Source: Chloroflexota bacterium (GTDB taxonomy: Bacteria > Chloroflexota > Dehalococcoidia > DSTF01 > RBG-16-68-14). From it: a DNA stretch of 64,000 nt. Shown here one piece after another: positions 9,908 to 20,100 of the stretch. The DNA lies in contig JAJCYW010000010.1 of the NCBI GenBank assembly GCA_029262675.1, forward strand, positions 193,166 to 257,165. Direction: 5' to 3'. The notes beneath the pieces were generated by a model, which saw only the letters and a list, made by a program, of their open reading frames with translations, searched no databases and was not told the DNA's origin. The position numbers and the translations under genes were made by a program. Each line of letters begins with the position of its first letter. The stretch's first letter is position 1.

Positions 9908-11248
9908 GTGGGCACGATGGCCGAGATCGACCCCCAGCTAGTGCCCGTGCTGCCGCGTACGGCCGCGGCAACCGCCGCCGGCCACCTGACGCTGGGCGGC
10001 TGCGACGCCGTCGATCTGGCGGCCGAGTTCGGCACGCCGCTCTACGTGTTCGACGACGAGGAGATCCGCGCCACCTGCCGCGCCTATCGTCAGGCGTTCG
10101 CGTCTCGCTACGAGAATAGCGAAGTGGTCTACGCCTCAAAGGCGTACCTGGGCCGCTGGCTGGCGGCGCTCATGGACGAAGAGGGGATGGGCCTGGACGT
10201 CGTCTCGGGCGGCGAGCTGGCGGTGGCGCACAGCGTCGGCTTCCCGCTGGAGCGGGTGCTGTTCCACGGCAACAACAAGTCGGAACAGGAGCTGCGCGAG
10301 GCCGTCGAGGCGGACATCGGCCGCATCGTGATCGATAACTTCCTCGAGCTGTCGACGCTGGAGCGCGTCGCAGCCGAAGCAGGCCGGACGCAGCGAGTGC
10401 TCGTGCGCGTATCGCCCAACGTCGACGCCCATACGCATGTGAAGACGACCACGGGCGTGCGCGACACCAAGTTTGGCTTCGCGATAGACGGCGGTGACGC
10501 GGAAGAGGCGGTGCGGCTGGCCATGAACAGCCCCCACCTGGAGCTGATGGGCCTGCACTGCCACCTAGGGTCACCGATCTACGACGTGGAGCCGTATGTG
10601 CTCGCCAACGAGGTGATGATCGCCTTCGCCAAGGAGATGAGCGACCGGCACGGCCTGGAGCTGCGCGAGTACAGCCCCGGCGGAGGCTTCGCGATGCAGT
10701 ACGTCCGCGACCGGCCAGCGCCGGCCCCGGACGACTACGCGGAGGCCGTCGTCGGCTCGCTGCGCAAGGCACTCGACAGCGAAGGGCTGCCGGAGCCTCG
10801 CCTGACGGTGGAACCGGGGCGATCGATCATCGCCCGGGCCGGCGTCGCCCTCTACACGGTCGGCGCGCGCAAGGCGATGCCGGGCGTGCGCACCTACGTC
10901 TCCGTCGACGGCGGGATGGCCGATAACATCCGTCCGGCGATGTACGACGCCGCTTACGAAGCGATCGCCGCGAACCGCCTCGGCGACGCGCCGAAAGAAA
11001 CCGTAACGATCGCCGGCAAGTACTGCGAATCCGGCGATGTGCTGGTGCGTGACGTGGAGCTGCCGCGGCTCGCTGCCGGCGATCTGTTGGCGCTGCCCGG
11101 CTCTGGCGCCTACTGCCTCTCGATGGCCAGCAACTACAACCACGCGCCGCGCCCGGCGGTCGTGCTCGTGCGCGACGGCGAGGCGACACTCGTCCGCCGC
11201 CGCGAGACGTACGCGGACATGATGCGCACGGACGTATGGGAAGACTGA
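9908..11248 (+). CDS. lysA: Diaminopimelate decarboxylase
   Basis: TPLYVFDDEEIRATCRAYRQAF, YASKAYL, HCHLGSPI, SPGGGF, EPGRSIIARAG, CESGDVL, ASNYNHAPRP. Confidence 0.94.
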   Translation: MGTMAEIDPQLVPVLPRTAAATAAGHLTLGGCDAVDLAAEFGTPLYVFDDEEIRATCRAYRQAFASRYENSEVVYASKAYLGRWLAALMDEEGMGLDVVSGGELAVAHSVGFPLERVLFHGNNKSEQELREAVEADIGRIVIDNFLELSTLERVAAEAGRTQRVLVRVSPNVDAHTHVKTTTGVRDTKFGFAIDGGDAEEAVRLAMNSPHLELMGLHCHLGSPIYDVEPYVLANEVMIAFAKEMSDRHGLELREYSPGGGFAMQYVRDRPAPAPDDYAEAVVGSLRKALDSEGLPEPRLTVEPGRSIIARAGVALYTVGARKAMPGVRTYVSVDGGMADNIRPAMYDAAYEAIAANRLGDAPKETVTIAGKYCESGDVLVRDVELPRLAAGDLLALPGSGAYCLSMASNYNHAPRPAVVLVRDGEATLVRRRETYADMMRTDVWED

Positions 11249-11279
11249 GCCCCGATACAGCAGGAATAGAGCGGCCAGC

Positions 11280-12344
11280 GTGACGTGGGAAATCGTTGGG
11301 CAGGAGCGCGCGCTGGCGGCGCTGCGGCGCGCGGTCGCCGACGAGGCGCGGCTGTCCCACGCCTATCTCTTCGCCGGCCCGGAACGCGTCGGCAAGGCGA
11401 CGGCGGCCCGCCGCTTCGCGCAGGCTATGAACTGCGAGGCGGCCGTCGAGGATGATGTTGAGCGGCCCTGCGGCGAGTGCCGCACCTGCCGCCTGATTGA
11501 GGAAGGCAAGCACGCCGACGTCGAAGTCGTGTCGGTCGGTGGCCTCTGCGACGAGAGCGAGCACGGCGACCACAGCGCGGACAACTCGCGGGACATCCGC
11601 ATCTGCCAGGTCCGCAGGCTGGGTCACGTCGTCAGCCGCGCGCCGTACGAAGGGCGCTACCGAGTGATCGTCATCGACCCGGCGGACGCGATGACGAAGG
11701 ACGCTGCCAACGCGTTCTTGAAGACGCTCGAGGAGCCGGCGGCGTCAGTCGTGCTAGTTCTGGTCACGAGCCGCGAGGCTGCGCTGGCGGAGACCGTGCG
11801 ATCGCGCTGCCGCCGCATCGAGTTCGCGGGCGTCCCGCGCGCCGAGATAGAGTCGGCGCTCGTCGAACGCTGGCAGGCCGAACCGGCTGTCGCGGCACGC
11901 CTTGCCCGGCTCGCCGAGGGCCGCCTCGGTTGGGCGGTATCGGCTGTAACTGATGACAGCGTGCTGGCCGCCCGCGAGGAGGCCTTCGATGAAATCGAAA
12001 CGCTGCTGGCCGGCGGCGACGAAGAGCGCTTCGCGTACGCCGCTGCGCTGGGCAGGCGCTACCCGCGCGAATCGGCGGCCGTCCAGGCCAACCTGTCCCA
12101 CTGGAGCGCCTGGTGGCGCGAAGTCCTCCTGGCGGCCGGCGGGCAGCCAGAGCTGGCCGCCGAGACAGAGCGGCTGGACAGGCTGCGGTCGTACGCGCAA
12201 CAATACGGAGTCGCCGGCGCGCTGCGCGCGCTCCACGCCGTGGAGGACGCCCGCCGGCACCTGGATGAGCACGCCAGCCCGACGCTGGCGCTCGAGGTGA
12301 TGCTGTTGGAGCTGCCTCGGGTGGCGGCGCGCCGGGCTGGCTAA
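11280..12344 (+). CDS. holB: DNA polymerase III delta' subunit
   Basis: GTG start; SHAYLFAGPERVGKATAARRFA, CGECRTCRLIEEGKHADV zinc module, DAANAFLKTLEEP. Confidence 0.92.
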   Translation: MTWEIVGQERALAALRRAVADEARLSHAYLFAGPERVGKATAARRFAQAMNCEAAVEDDVERPCGECRTCRLIEEGKHADVEVVSVGGLCDESEHGDHSADNSRDIRICQVRRLGHVVSRAPYEGRYRVIVIDPADAMTKDAANAFLKTLEEPAASVVLVLVTSREAALAETVRSRCRRIEFAGVPRAEIESALVERWQAEPAVAARLARLAEGRLGWAVSAVTDDSVLAAREEAFDEIETLLAGGDEERFAYAAALGRRYPRESAAVQANLSHWSAWWREVLLAAGGQPELAAETERLDRLRSYAQQYGVAGALRALHAVEDARRHLDEHASPTLALEVMLLELPRVAARRAG

Positions 12345-12401
12345 CGCGAAAGGAGGAGCGCGATTCCCCTTCGTAAGAGGGGTCGAGTCGCGCGGGGCGA
12401 T

Positions 12402-13649
12402 ATGGTTGCACCACAGCGGGTGCCGGCTGGCATCCGGTTCAAAGAAGCGGGCAAGGTCTACTACTTCGACGCCGGCGAGTTCGACCTGCAGGTCGGCACG
12501 TTCGTCGTCGTCGATACGTCGCACGGCCAGGAGGTGGGCCGCGTCGTCGTTGCGCCGGACCAGGTCGTCGCAAGCGAAATCAAGGAGTCCTTGAAGCCGA
12601 TCAGAAGACTGGCGGAGCCGGAGGACCTGGAACGCGCAAAGGAGTTGAAAAAAAGGGCCGAAGGACAGCTAGAACAGGTGAAACTCAGCGTGGCGGAGGA
12701 CGGTGCCGCCATTCGCGTCGTGGCCTGCGAGTACAGCCTGGACGGCACGGAGATGACGTGCTACTTCACGGCCGAGGATCGCTCTGACTATCGGTCGGTC
12801 TCGCGGACGCTCTCCAAAGAGCTAGACGTGAAGGTACACATGCTTCAGATCGGAGAGCGCGATAGGGCCAAGATCATCGACGGCATCGGCCGCTGCGGCG
12901 AGCGGCTTTGCTGCAGTTCCTGGATGACGGCGTTTCCCACCGTGTCCATCAAGCAGGCTAAGGAGCAGGACCTCCCGCTAAACCCCTCCAAGCTCTCCGG
13001 CGCCTGCGGCCGGCTACTCTGCTGCCTGACGTATGAGTACGACCAGTACCGCAAGATCAAAGGCGGCATCCCGAAGGCGGGCGCGCGGATCTCGACGCCG
13101 TCCGGTAACGCTCGCGTGCTCAAGATCAACGTGCCTAAGGAGACGATCACGCTCTTGGTGGAAGGCGAGCCGGAATCCGTCGACATGTCGCTGACGGACT
13201 TCCGCCTGATGTACGGCACAGCGCTGCGGCCCAAGGAACTGACCCAGAAGTTCGAAAAGGAACTGATGGAGAAGGACGTGGCGGAAAACGGTCCCGCGCC
13301 CGATGCTCCAGAGAGTCCGGCCCAGCGGCCGCCGGGTGCGCCCCAGCGTTCGCGGGGCGGGCAACAGCGTTCGCGGGGCGGGCAACAGCGCTCGCGCGGC
13401 GGGCAACAGCGCTCTCCGGAAAGCGGCGGGCCGGATGAACAAAGCCGCGACGATGCACCGCCGCCGGGCAGCCGCGCGGCGCAGAAGAGCGGTCAGGGTG
13501 GCCCGGCCGGCCAGAGTGGCCAAGCCGGTCAGGCCGGACAGCAGTCTGAGGACGGCACGCCGCGCCGGCGCCGGCGCAGACGTGGCGGCAGGCGGCGGGG
13601 CGGCGGCGGTGGTGGTGGTGGCACAGGTGGCGGCGCGCAGCAGTCGTAA
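12402..13649 (+). CDS. ricT: PSP1-domain (RicT/YaaT-like) protein with long RGG/Gly-Arg-rich tail
   Basis: CGERLCCSSWMTAFPTVSIKQAKEQDLPLNPSKLSGACGRLLCCLTYEYDQY; C-terminal (RGGQQRS)n and [19 protein letters not shown]. Confidence 0.92.
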   Translation: MVAPQRVPAGIRFKEAGKVYYFDAGEFDLQVGTFVVVDTSHGQEVGRVVVAPDQVVASEIKESLKPIRRLAEPEDLERAKELKKRAEGQLEQVKLSVAEDGAAIRVVACEYSLDGTEMTCYFTAEDRSDYRSVSRTLSKELDVKVHMLQIGERDRAKIIDGIGRCGERLCCSSWMTAFPTVSIKQAKEQDLPLNPSKLSGACGRLLCCLTYEYDQYRKIKGGIPKAGARISTPSGNARVLKINVPKETITLLVEGEPESVDMSLTDFRLMYGTALRPKELTQKFEKELMEKDVAENGPAPDAPESPAQRPPGAPQRSRGGQQRSRGGQQRSRGGQQRSPESGGPDEQSRDDAPPPGSRAAQKSGQGGPAGQSGQAGQAGQQSEDGTPRRRRRRRGGRRRGGGGGGGGTGGGAQQS

Positions 13650-13665
13650 CGACTTCGTCCAGCAG

Positions 13666-13693
13666 TTGACAACGATACGCAGACGCGTATACT
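13666..13693 (+). promoter_or_regulatory. Sigma70-type promoter
   Basis: TTGACA (13666-13671) - 16 nt - TATACT (13688-13693), upstream of the CARDB gene. Confidence 0.7.
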
Positions 13694-13737
13694 AGGAGCC
13701 CCGAGGTGGCGTTTCTGGGTCTGCCACCCCCCGCCGT

Positions 13738-14514
13738 GTGCCTCTTGGAGAGAGTGGCGTGAACCGTCTAAGGCTACATCTGGCGATCATGTTCGTACTT
13801 GCGGCGGCCGCGCTGATCGTCGTGGGCGTGCTGACGGACGCCGAACCGATTGCAGCCGACAATCCGGTACCCTGCCCAACTATTGTGCCCGTTGCAACGG
13901 CGACGCCGGACGGCGGCCCAACCTACACGGCCACGCTGACGCACACGCCGTGCTTTGAAAAACCAGACACGCCCACGCCCACCGGCCCTCTGCCCGACCT
14001 CGTCGCACTCGGGATGAGTATTACGTTAGAGACCGGAGGCGACTGTGACTTCACTCCCAAACTGGGCGTCCGCGTCCACTTCTCGAACTCCGGAGCCGCG
14101 GATGCAGGAACATTTTCTGTCCATGTCAACGGCGTCCAACAGATTGTCGGCGCAGGCTTGCTGCAGGGCCAGTCAGGCACCCTCTGGTTCAATGGCTACA
14201 TCTCTGGCAAGAACACCTTGTTCGTCGACTCCTTTACTCAGGTCGCGGAGAGCAACGAGCTGAACAACGAACTGTCTCAGACGCCCGCGGTTCCAACGCT
14301 ACCCCCTACCTGCACTCCAGCTTCGACGCCAACCATCACACTGACGCCTCCACCGGCCGTTGGCGGTGTTTCCTCGCTCGCGCCTGTGAACGGACAGTCT
14401 GCCGCGGTGGCCGGATCGTCAGAAGCCGACACCGGATTCCTATGGTTTGCGGCGATGGCGGGCATCATCGCTCTGGCCTGCGGCGTGTGGTACGCTCGGA
14501 GACGGCTGAGGTAG
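13738..14514 (+). CDS. Secreted CARDB-like protein with C-terminal membrane anchor
   Basis: N-terminal TM, CARDB-like domain (PDLVALGMSITLE...LFVDSFTQVAESNELNNELSQ), C-terminal PPPAVGGVS...GFLWFAAMAGIIALACGVWYARRRLR. Confidence 0.8.
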   Translation: MPLGESGVNRLRLHLAIMFVLAAAALIVVGVLTDAEPIAADNPVPCPTIVPVATATPDGGPTYTATLTHTPCFEKPDTPTPTGPLPDLVALGMSITLETGGDCDFTPKLGVRVHFSNSGAADAGTFSVHVNGVQQIVGAGLLQGQSGTLWFNGYISGKNTLFVDSFTQVAESNELNNELSQTPAVPTLPPTCTPASTPTITLTPPPAVGGVSSLAPVNGQSAAVAGSSEADTGFLWFAAMAGIIALACGVWYARRRLR

Positions 14515-14568
14515 CTGCCTGCTGCTCTAGCCTCGCGTTGCCTCCGGTCTGAAGATTCGAGCTTCTGC

Positions 14569-15909
14569 ATGCCGACCGTATCGTTTCCAGAAGGCTTTGA
14601 GTGGGGGTGCGCCACCGCGTCCTACCAGATCGAGGGCGCCTGGGACGAGGACGGTAAAGGCGAATCGATCTGGGATCGCTTTGTACACACGCCTGGCCGC
14701 GTCCCGAACGGCGACACCGGCGACGTAGCTTGCGACCACTACCACCGCTACAAGGACGACGTCGCGCTGATGACGGAGCTGGGCCTCCACGCCTATCGCT
14801 TCAGCATCTCCTGGCCGCGCTGCTATCCGGATGGCACGGGCAAGCTCAACCGCCGCGGCATCGACTTCTACGGCAAGCTGGTCGATGAGCTGCTAGAGGC
14901 GGGCATCACGCCGCTGCCGACGCTCTATCACTGGGATCTGCCGCAGGCGCTGCAGGACAAGGGCGGCTGGGCCGACCGCGACACGGCGAAGCGATTCGAG
15001 GAGTATGCGTTCAACATCGTTGACCGACTCGGCGACCGTGTGAAGCGCTGGCTGATCTTCAACGAGCCGCTGGGCTTCATCATCGCCGGCTACTTGGCCG
15101 GCCAGCACGCCCCCGGCATTCGCGACTCGTCGATGGCGATGCGGGCGACGCACATCGCCAACCTGGCGCAGAGCATGGCCGCGCGCGCCGTTCGCCAGAC
15201 GGGGCACGTCGAGGCGCTGGGCAGCGCCTACAGCATGGGCGGCATCTACCCCGCGACGGCCAGCGCGGAGGACAAGGCCGCGGCGGAGCGGCGCTTCCGG
15301 TTCGAGAACCTGTGGTTCCTCGAGACTATCCAGAACGGCCGCTACCCGGAGGCCTTCGCCGGCGGCAACGACCTCAACCGCCTCGGCGTGGAGCCCGGCG
15401 ACATGGATCTGCTAAAGGAGCCGCTGGATTTCATCGGCATCAACCTCTACGGCCGCACGACTGTCGCCAACGACCCGCAGGACCCCAACCTCCGCGCCCG
15501 CGAGGTGCGGCTGCCGGACGCCGAGCGCACCGGGATGGACACGCACATCTGGCCGGAGGCGATCCACGACGTGATCGTCCGCATCTGGAATGACTACGGC
15601 CTGCCGATCTACATCACGGAGAACGGCACCTCGTTCCCGGATACCGTCGCTGACGATGGCACAGTGGACGACCCGAAACGCCTCGACTACCTCCAGCGCT
15701 ACCTGGCCCAAGTGGCGAAGGCAATCGATGCCGGCGCGGACGTCCGCGGCTACTACCTCTGGACGCTGATGGACAACTTCGAGTGGGCGCACGGCTTCAG
15801 CCAGCGCTTCGGCATCACGCACGTCGACTTCGAGACGCAGAAGCGCACGATCAAGCAGAGCGGCCGCTGGTATCGGGACGTGATTACGGAGAACGGATTT
15901 GCGTACTAG
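14569..15909 (+). CDS. Beta-glucosidase, glycoside hydrolase family 1
   Basis: [72 protein letters not shown]. Confidence 0.96.
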   Translation: MPTVSFPEGFEWGCATASYQIEGAWDEDGKGESIWDRFVHTPGRVPNGDTGDVACDHYHRYKDDVALMTELGLHAYRFSISWPRCYPDGTGKLNRRGIDFYGKLVDELLEAGITPLPTLYHWDLPQALQDKGGWADRDTAKRFEEYAFNIVDRLGDRVKRWLIFNEPLGFIIAGYLAGQHAPGIRDSSMAMRATHIANLAQSMAARAVRQTGHVEALGSAYSMGGIYPATASAEDKAAAERRFRFENLWFLETIQNGRYPEAFAGGNDLNRLGVEPGDMDLLKEPLDFIGINLYGRTTVANDPQDPNLRAREVRLPDAERTGMDTHIWPEAIHDVIVRIWNDYGLPIYITENGTSFPDTVADDGTVDDPKRLDYLQRYLAQVAKAIDAGADVRGYYLWTLMDNFEWAHGFSQRFGITHVDFETQKRTIKQSGRWYRDVITENGFAY

Positions 15910-15981
15910 GAACCGCCCGGGCCGTCTGTAACCGGAGCGTAACTCCTGTAATCGTCCTGTAAGTCCTCCTGGCTAAGATAG

Positions 15982-15999
15982 TTCAAGTGGCCACTTGAA
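15982..15999. repeat. 18-bp perfect palindrome TTCAAGTGGCCACTTGAA
   Basis: Read directly; lies in the 5' region of the small secreted protein gene. Confidence 0.85.
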
Positions 16000-16023
16000 A
16001 CCATCTCAACAATAGAAGGAGGC

Positions 16024-16485
16024 ATGATGAATAAGGCATTCAAATTGGCGGTACCGATCGTTGTAGGTCTAGCCCTGTTGGCGGTCCTGCCCGTGGTGGG
16101 CGCATCCGCAGCCGGAGCTGGGGGTGTCACCGGCCCCGCGTTCTACGTAGACGGCGAACTGTACCGCACGGTCGGTACGCCGACTGACCTTTCCAATACC
16201 GGGGCTCCGGACCGCACCTTCGACGTCATCTACGGCTTCGGTGGCGTGCAGACCAACGTCGCTGAGGCGGCACCCGGAGACCGCGATTACAACGGCGGTC
16301 GCTGGCGGGTTCACGGCATCTCGTTCAGCGACTACGCTGGCGCGCTCGCCGACGCAAGCGTTGACATGAACGACAATGACGTACTGGACAGCGCCGAGGA
16401 AGTGGAGGCCGCCATCACGGGGGGCTATGCCACAGACCAGGGCGTGGTTGCGTCGTTCGTCTGTCCCGTCATCCACATCCCGTAG
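16024..16485 (+). CDS. Small secreted protein of unknown function
   Basis: RBS GAAGGAGG; signal peptide MMNKAFKLAVPIVVGLALLAVLPVVGASAAG. Confidence 0.72.
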   Translation: MMNKAFKLAVPIVVGLALLAVLPVVGASAAGAGGVTGPAFYVDGELYRTVGTPTDLSNTGAPDRTFDVIYGFGGVQTNVAEAAPGDRDYNGGRWRVHGISFSDYAGALADASVDMNDNDVLDSAEEVEAAITGGYATDQGVVASFVCPVIHIP

Positions 16486-16516
16486 AGTTTTCAACTCTGA
16501 GATCCTGAATTAGCGG

Positions 16517-16547
16517 CAAGAGGCCGGAGCAGCGCTCCGGCCTCTTG
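16517..16547 (+). terminator. Rho-independent-type hairpin
   Basis: CAAGAGGCCGGAGC-AGC-GCTCCGGCCTCTTG, 14-bp stem, followed by CGTTT. Confidence 0.75.
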
Positions 16548-16591
16548 CGTTTGGCACACGGATGTCCTGGTGCAGCCTCGGCGACGGCCTC

Positions 16592-17095
16592 CTACGCCAC
16601 CGCCGCGACGGCGGAGCGGATCTGCTCGACGTGGACGGCTTCGTGCTCCAGCGCGATGTCGACAAGCTGGCGGATGCTGAGGCGGCCGCGCTCTTCGTGA
16701 CGCCCCGTGCGCGCCCAGTTCCAGTGAACCAAGTCGGCCAGCATGAACACGGTCTTGGAGCGTTGCACGGAGAACTCGTTGACCAGATCGCTGAGCAGTG
16801 CGTTATCCGGCTTCCGCTTCTCGAACTCCTCGAACTGGTCCCACGAAGGCAGGAGCGGCTGCTCCAAGTTGATGATCATGAAGAGGCGTTCGTGCAGCGA
16901 ATGGGCGTTGTCACAGAGGTGGGCGACAGTCTGTTTTACCGACCATTCGTCCTCCGACCGGCGCTTGGAAGCGGCGTCGTCAGCGAGTCCGCCGACCTCA
17001 CGCTTCAGTTGCTGCGTGATGCCGTTCAGCGCTTCCACCAGGTCTTGGTGGCCACTGCTGCCCGGCTCGCTGCGAGGGTAGGTGAACGCTCCCAT
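16592..17095 (-). CDS. DinB-family protein
   Basis: WSVKQTVAHLCDNAHSLHERL...LSIRQLVDIALEHEAVHVEQIR. Confidence 0.82.
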   Translation of the reverse strand: MGAFTYPRSEPGSSGHQDLVEALNGITQQLKREVGGLADDAASKRRSEDEWSVKQTVAHLCDNAHSLHERLFMIINLEQPLLPSWDQFEEFEKRKPDNALLSDLVNEFSVQRSKTVFMLADLVHWNWARTGRHEERGRLSIRQLVDIALEHEAVHVEQIRSAVAAVA

Positions 17096-17194
17096 TAGCT
17101 TCCGCTCCGTATCTGTCTTAGCTACACGATGTCAACGGTAGCACCGGCCGAAACAGGGTGTCAAACGCCCGCCAGCAAACGTGAGACTTCCGCG

Positions 17195-20100
17195 CTATGC
17201 GGCGGCCTCTGTATCACTGACTTCCGGGTACACGGCGGGCAACTCGTTGCGTTGGTGGAGGCGTTCTAAGGCCGCGACGACTTTCGGGTTGAACTGCTTG
17301 CCAGAGTACGCCGCGATCTCTGCGACAGCTTCATCGACGGAGCGGCCGGCGCGGTACGGGCGGTCGTGCGTGATCGCGTCGAGCGCATCGGCGGCAGCGA
17401 CGATCGTCGCCGCTTCTGGTATCGCATCACCGGCGATGCCCTCCGGGTAGCCGCCGCCGTCCCAGCGTTCGTGGTGGTGGAGCGCGACGGTTGCGGCCAG
17501 GCCGAAGCCGGAGTGGTCTTCGAGGAAGTCCGCGCCCCAGATAGTGTGATGCTTCATGATCTTCCACTGGTTCGCTTCCAGGTTGGCGGGGCTGGCGAGA
17601 ATGGCATCCGGCACCCAAATCTTGCCGATGTCGTGCAGCACGGAGGCCAGGCCCAGGGCGGTCGCATCTGCCTCAGCGTAGCCGAGTTCGCGCGCCAGCG
17701 CTTCCGTTAGGTCGCGCACGCCCTGCAGATGAAGGCCGGTAGTACGGTCGTGAGCCTCGGCGGCGGCGGCCAGCAGCAGGACTGTTTCCTCATGGGCTTG
17801 GCTGAGGTTGGCCGACGAGGCCTGGAGGGCCACCACCACGGTTTCCATGCGCATGATGGCGGTCACCTGCGTAGCGATGGCGCTAAGAAACTGCGCGTCT
17901 GCGGGCGCGAAGGCGGCCTCTTGTTTACTGGCGACGCCGAGCGAGCCGAGCACGTGATCCTGCCATATCAACGGCGCAACAAGGACCGACCTTAGCCCTG
18001 CCGCTCGCAGAATCTCGCGTTGCGGCGGCAAGAGAAGTTCGTCATTCCACGGGTCGTTCAGGATCACCGGGCGGGGCGAACGCTCGAATAGCAGACGTAT
18101 TGGGTGCGGCTCCGTGCCGTCATCGCGTTGCTCGCGGTTCCAGGCGTCAATCAGGCCATTCGGCCCCTGAGCGAACGTGTTCTGCGCTAGAGGCGTTCCG
18201 GGCGTAGGCGCAAACATCGAGAAGTCGACTGCGTCGTAGCCGGCGCCGACGGACAGTTGATGGGAGACCAGCCGCAGTTTGTCGTTGAGATCGCCTGGGG
18301 ATGTGAGGAGGGGCACGAGTGCGCCCACCATCTCCGCCGCCCGGTCGCTGCCTAGCGGTCCTCTCCTGGCCAACTGCCCGGGCTCGACGGGTCGCTGGCG
18401 CTTCGCGGCGTACATGGCGCTGTCAGAGAGATGGATGAGGTCGGCGATGGTCTCCGCCTCTTCGGGGAACACGGCGAGACCCCAGCTAGCGACGACCTGT
18501 ATCTTGGCGTCTGTCTCCGGGTCTGACAAGGGAGCGTCGAGGAGTTCTGCCGTCACGGCATCCCGGTAGCGTTCCGCCTCTGATCGGTCCGCGCCGGGCA
18601 AGATTACGACGAACTCATCGCCGCCATAACGGCCGACGATCGCCTTATCGCGTGAGAGAACGTTGGCCACGATGACCAGCGCTTTATCACCGATCTGATG
18701 GCCGCAGGTGTCGTTGATCGCCTTGAGGCCGTCCAGATCGAGCATTGCGACTACGACAGGGGACTGGCCGGCTGACGAACACTGTACGCGCAACTCCTCG
18801 ATGATGGCCCCGTGATTGAGTACGCCTGTTAGCGTGTCATGGCGGGCGCGTGCCCGCTCGGCCTCTAACGCAGCCTCCAGCGCGTTCTCCGCTTGCTTGC
18901 GCAAGCTGATGTCTCTAAGGGTACCCTCCACGCCTATCCGGCCGCCGTCGGCATCGTAGCGGGCGTGCGCACTGATGGATATGTCGAGGACGCGCCCGTC
19001 GCCCGCCTTGAGACGAATCTCGAAGTCGCTCATCTCTCCGTGCTCCAAGATGGCGTTGACGACCTCTGCTCGTTGCTCGGGATCCTCGTAGATTTCCAAT
19101 ACGGAGGTACCGATCAGTGCGTCTCTGGTGTAACCGAAATGTTCCACGGATGGGCTGATCTCGACGATGATGCCGCCGGTATCCGTCTGGAAGAAGATAT
19201 CCTGGACGTTCTCGAATATGTTGCGGTATTTCGCCTCGCTCTCACGCAGCGCCTTCTCCGCCTGCTTGCGCTCTCCGATCTCCTTGTCTAGCTCATCACG
19301 GGAGGCTGTGATTAACGCCAGGTTGGTGGTCATGCGATTGAAGGCGGCGGCCAATCCGCCGATCTCGTCGCTTGAGTCGACGTCGATGACGTAGGATAGG
19401 TCGCCCCTGCCAACGTGCTCGACTCCAGTTGCCAGCTTGCCGAGGGGTTTGCTGATTCCCCGGCCAATGATGATCGCTGCGCCGCCGCCGCCAAGGCTGG
19501 CGATGAGCAGAGCCAGCAGCGCCCATTGCGCGAAGTCAACGGATCGCTCTGCGTCCGCCTTCGCTTCTGCGAGCTCCGCTTGCGCCACCGCACGAATTTC
19601 GTCAGCGAAAAGGACATCGAGATCTGTTTGTAATTGGACAAGGTTAGCTATGGCCAGTTCCTCGGCCTCGTCCAGATCGACTATCTCCTGCGCGAGCGCG
19701 AGGCAGTCAACGCAGACGCTGTGCAGGCCGTCTGCCCACTGCCGCTCCTGAGATGAAAGGCCCAGACTCTCGTACATCGTGAGGAAGCGTTCAAATTCCT
19801 CCCTTTCTTCTTGCGCACGCTGCGCATACTGCGTGTCGTGGGTACGGAGATAATCCGCAAGCTCTCTCGCGACGCCGTTGGCGCTGATTTCCATCTCGTG
19901 TATGGCGTGAAGCTTCGAATTGGAATCGGGATCGCTGGGATCGATAGGGGACTGGGTCCGTTCGCTCAGGAATACCGCCGTCTGTTCCAGGTTCTGTCGG
20001 AACAGTCCCGTCTTCTCGAATTGCAGGTCAGCCAGGACGATCAGGTCGCGGGCCAGCGACGAGAACTCTGTGAAACCTTCGTCGATCCGGGCTGAAAGGC

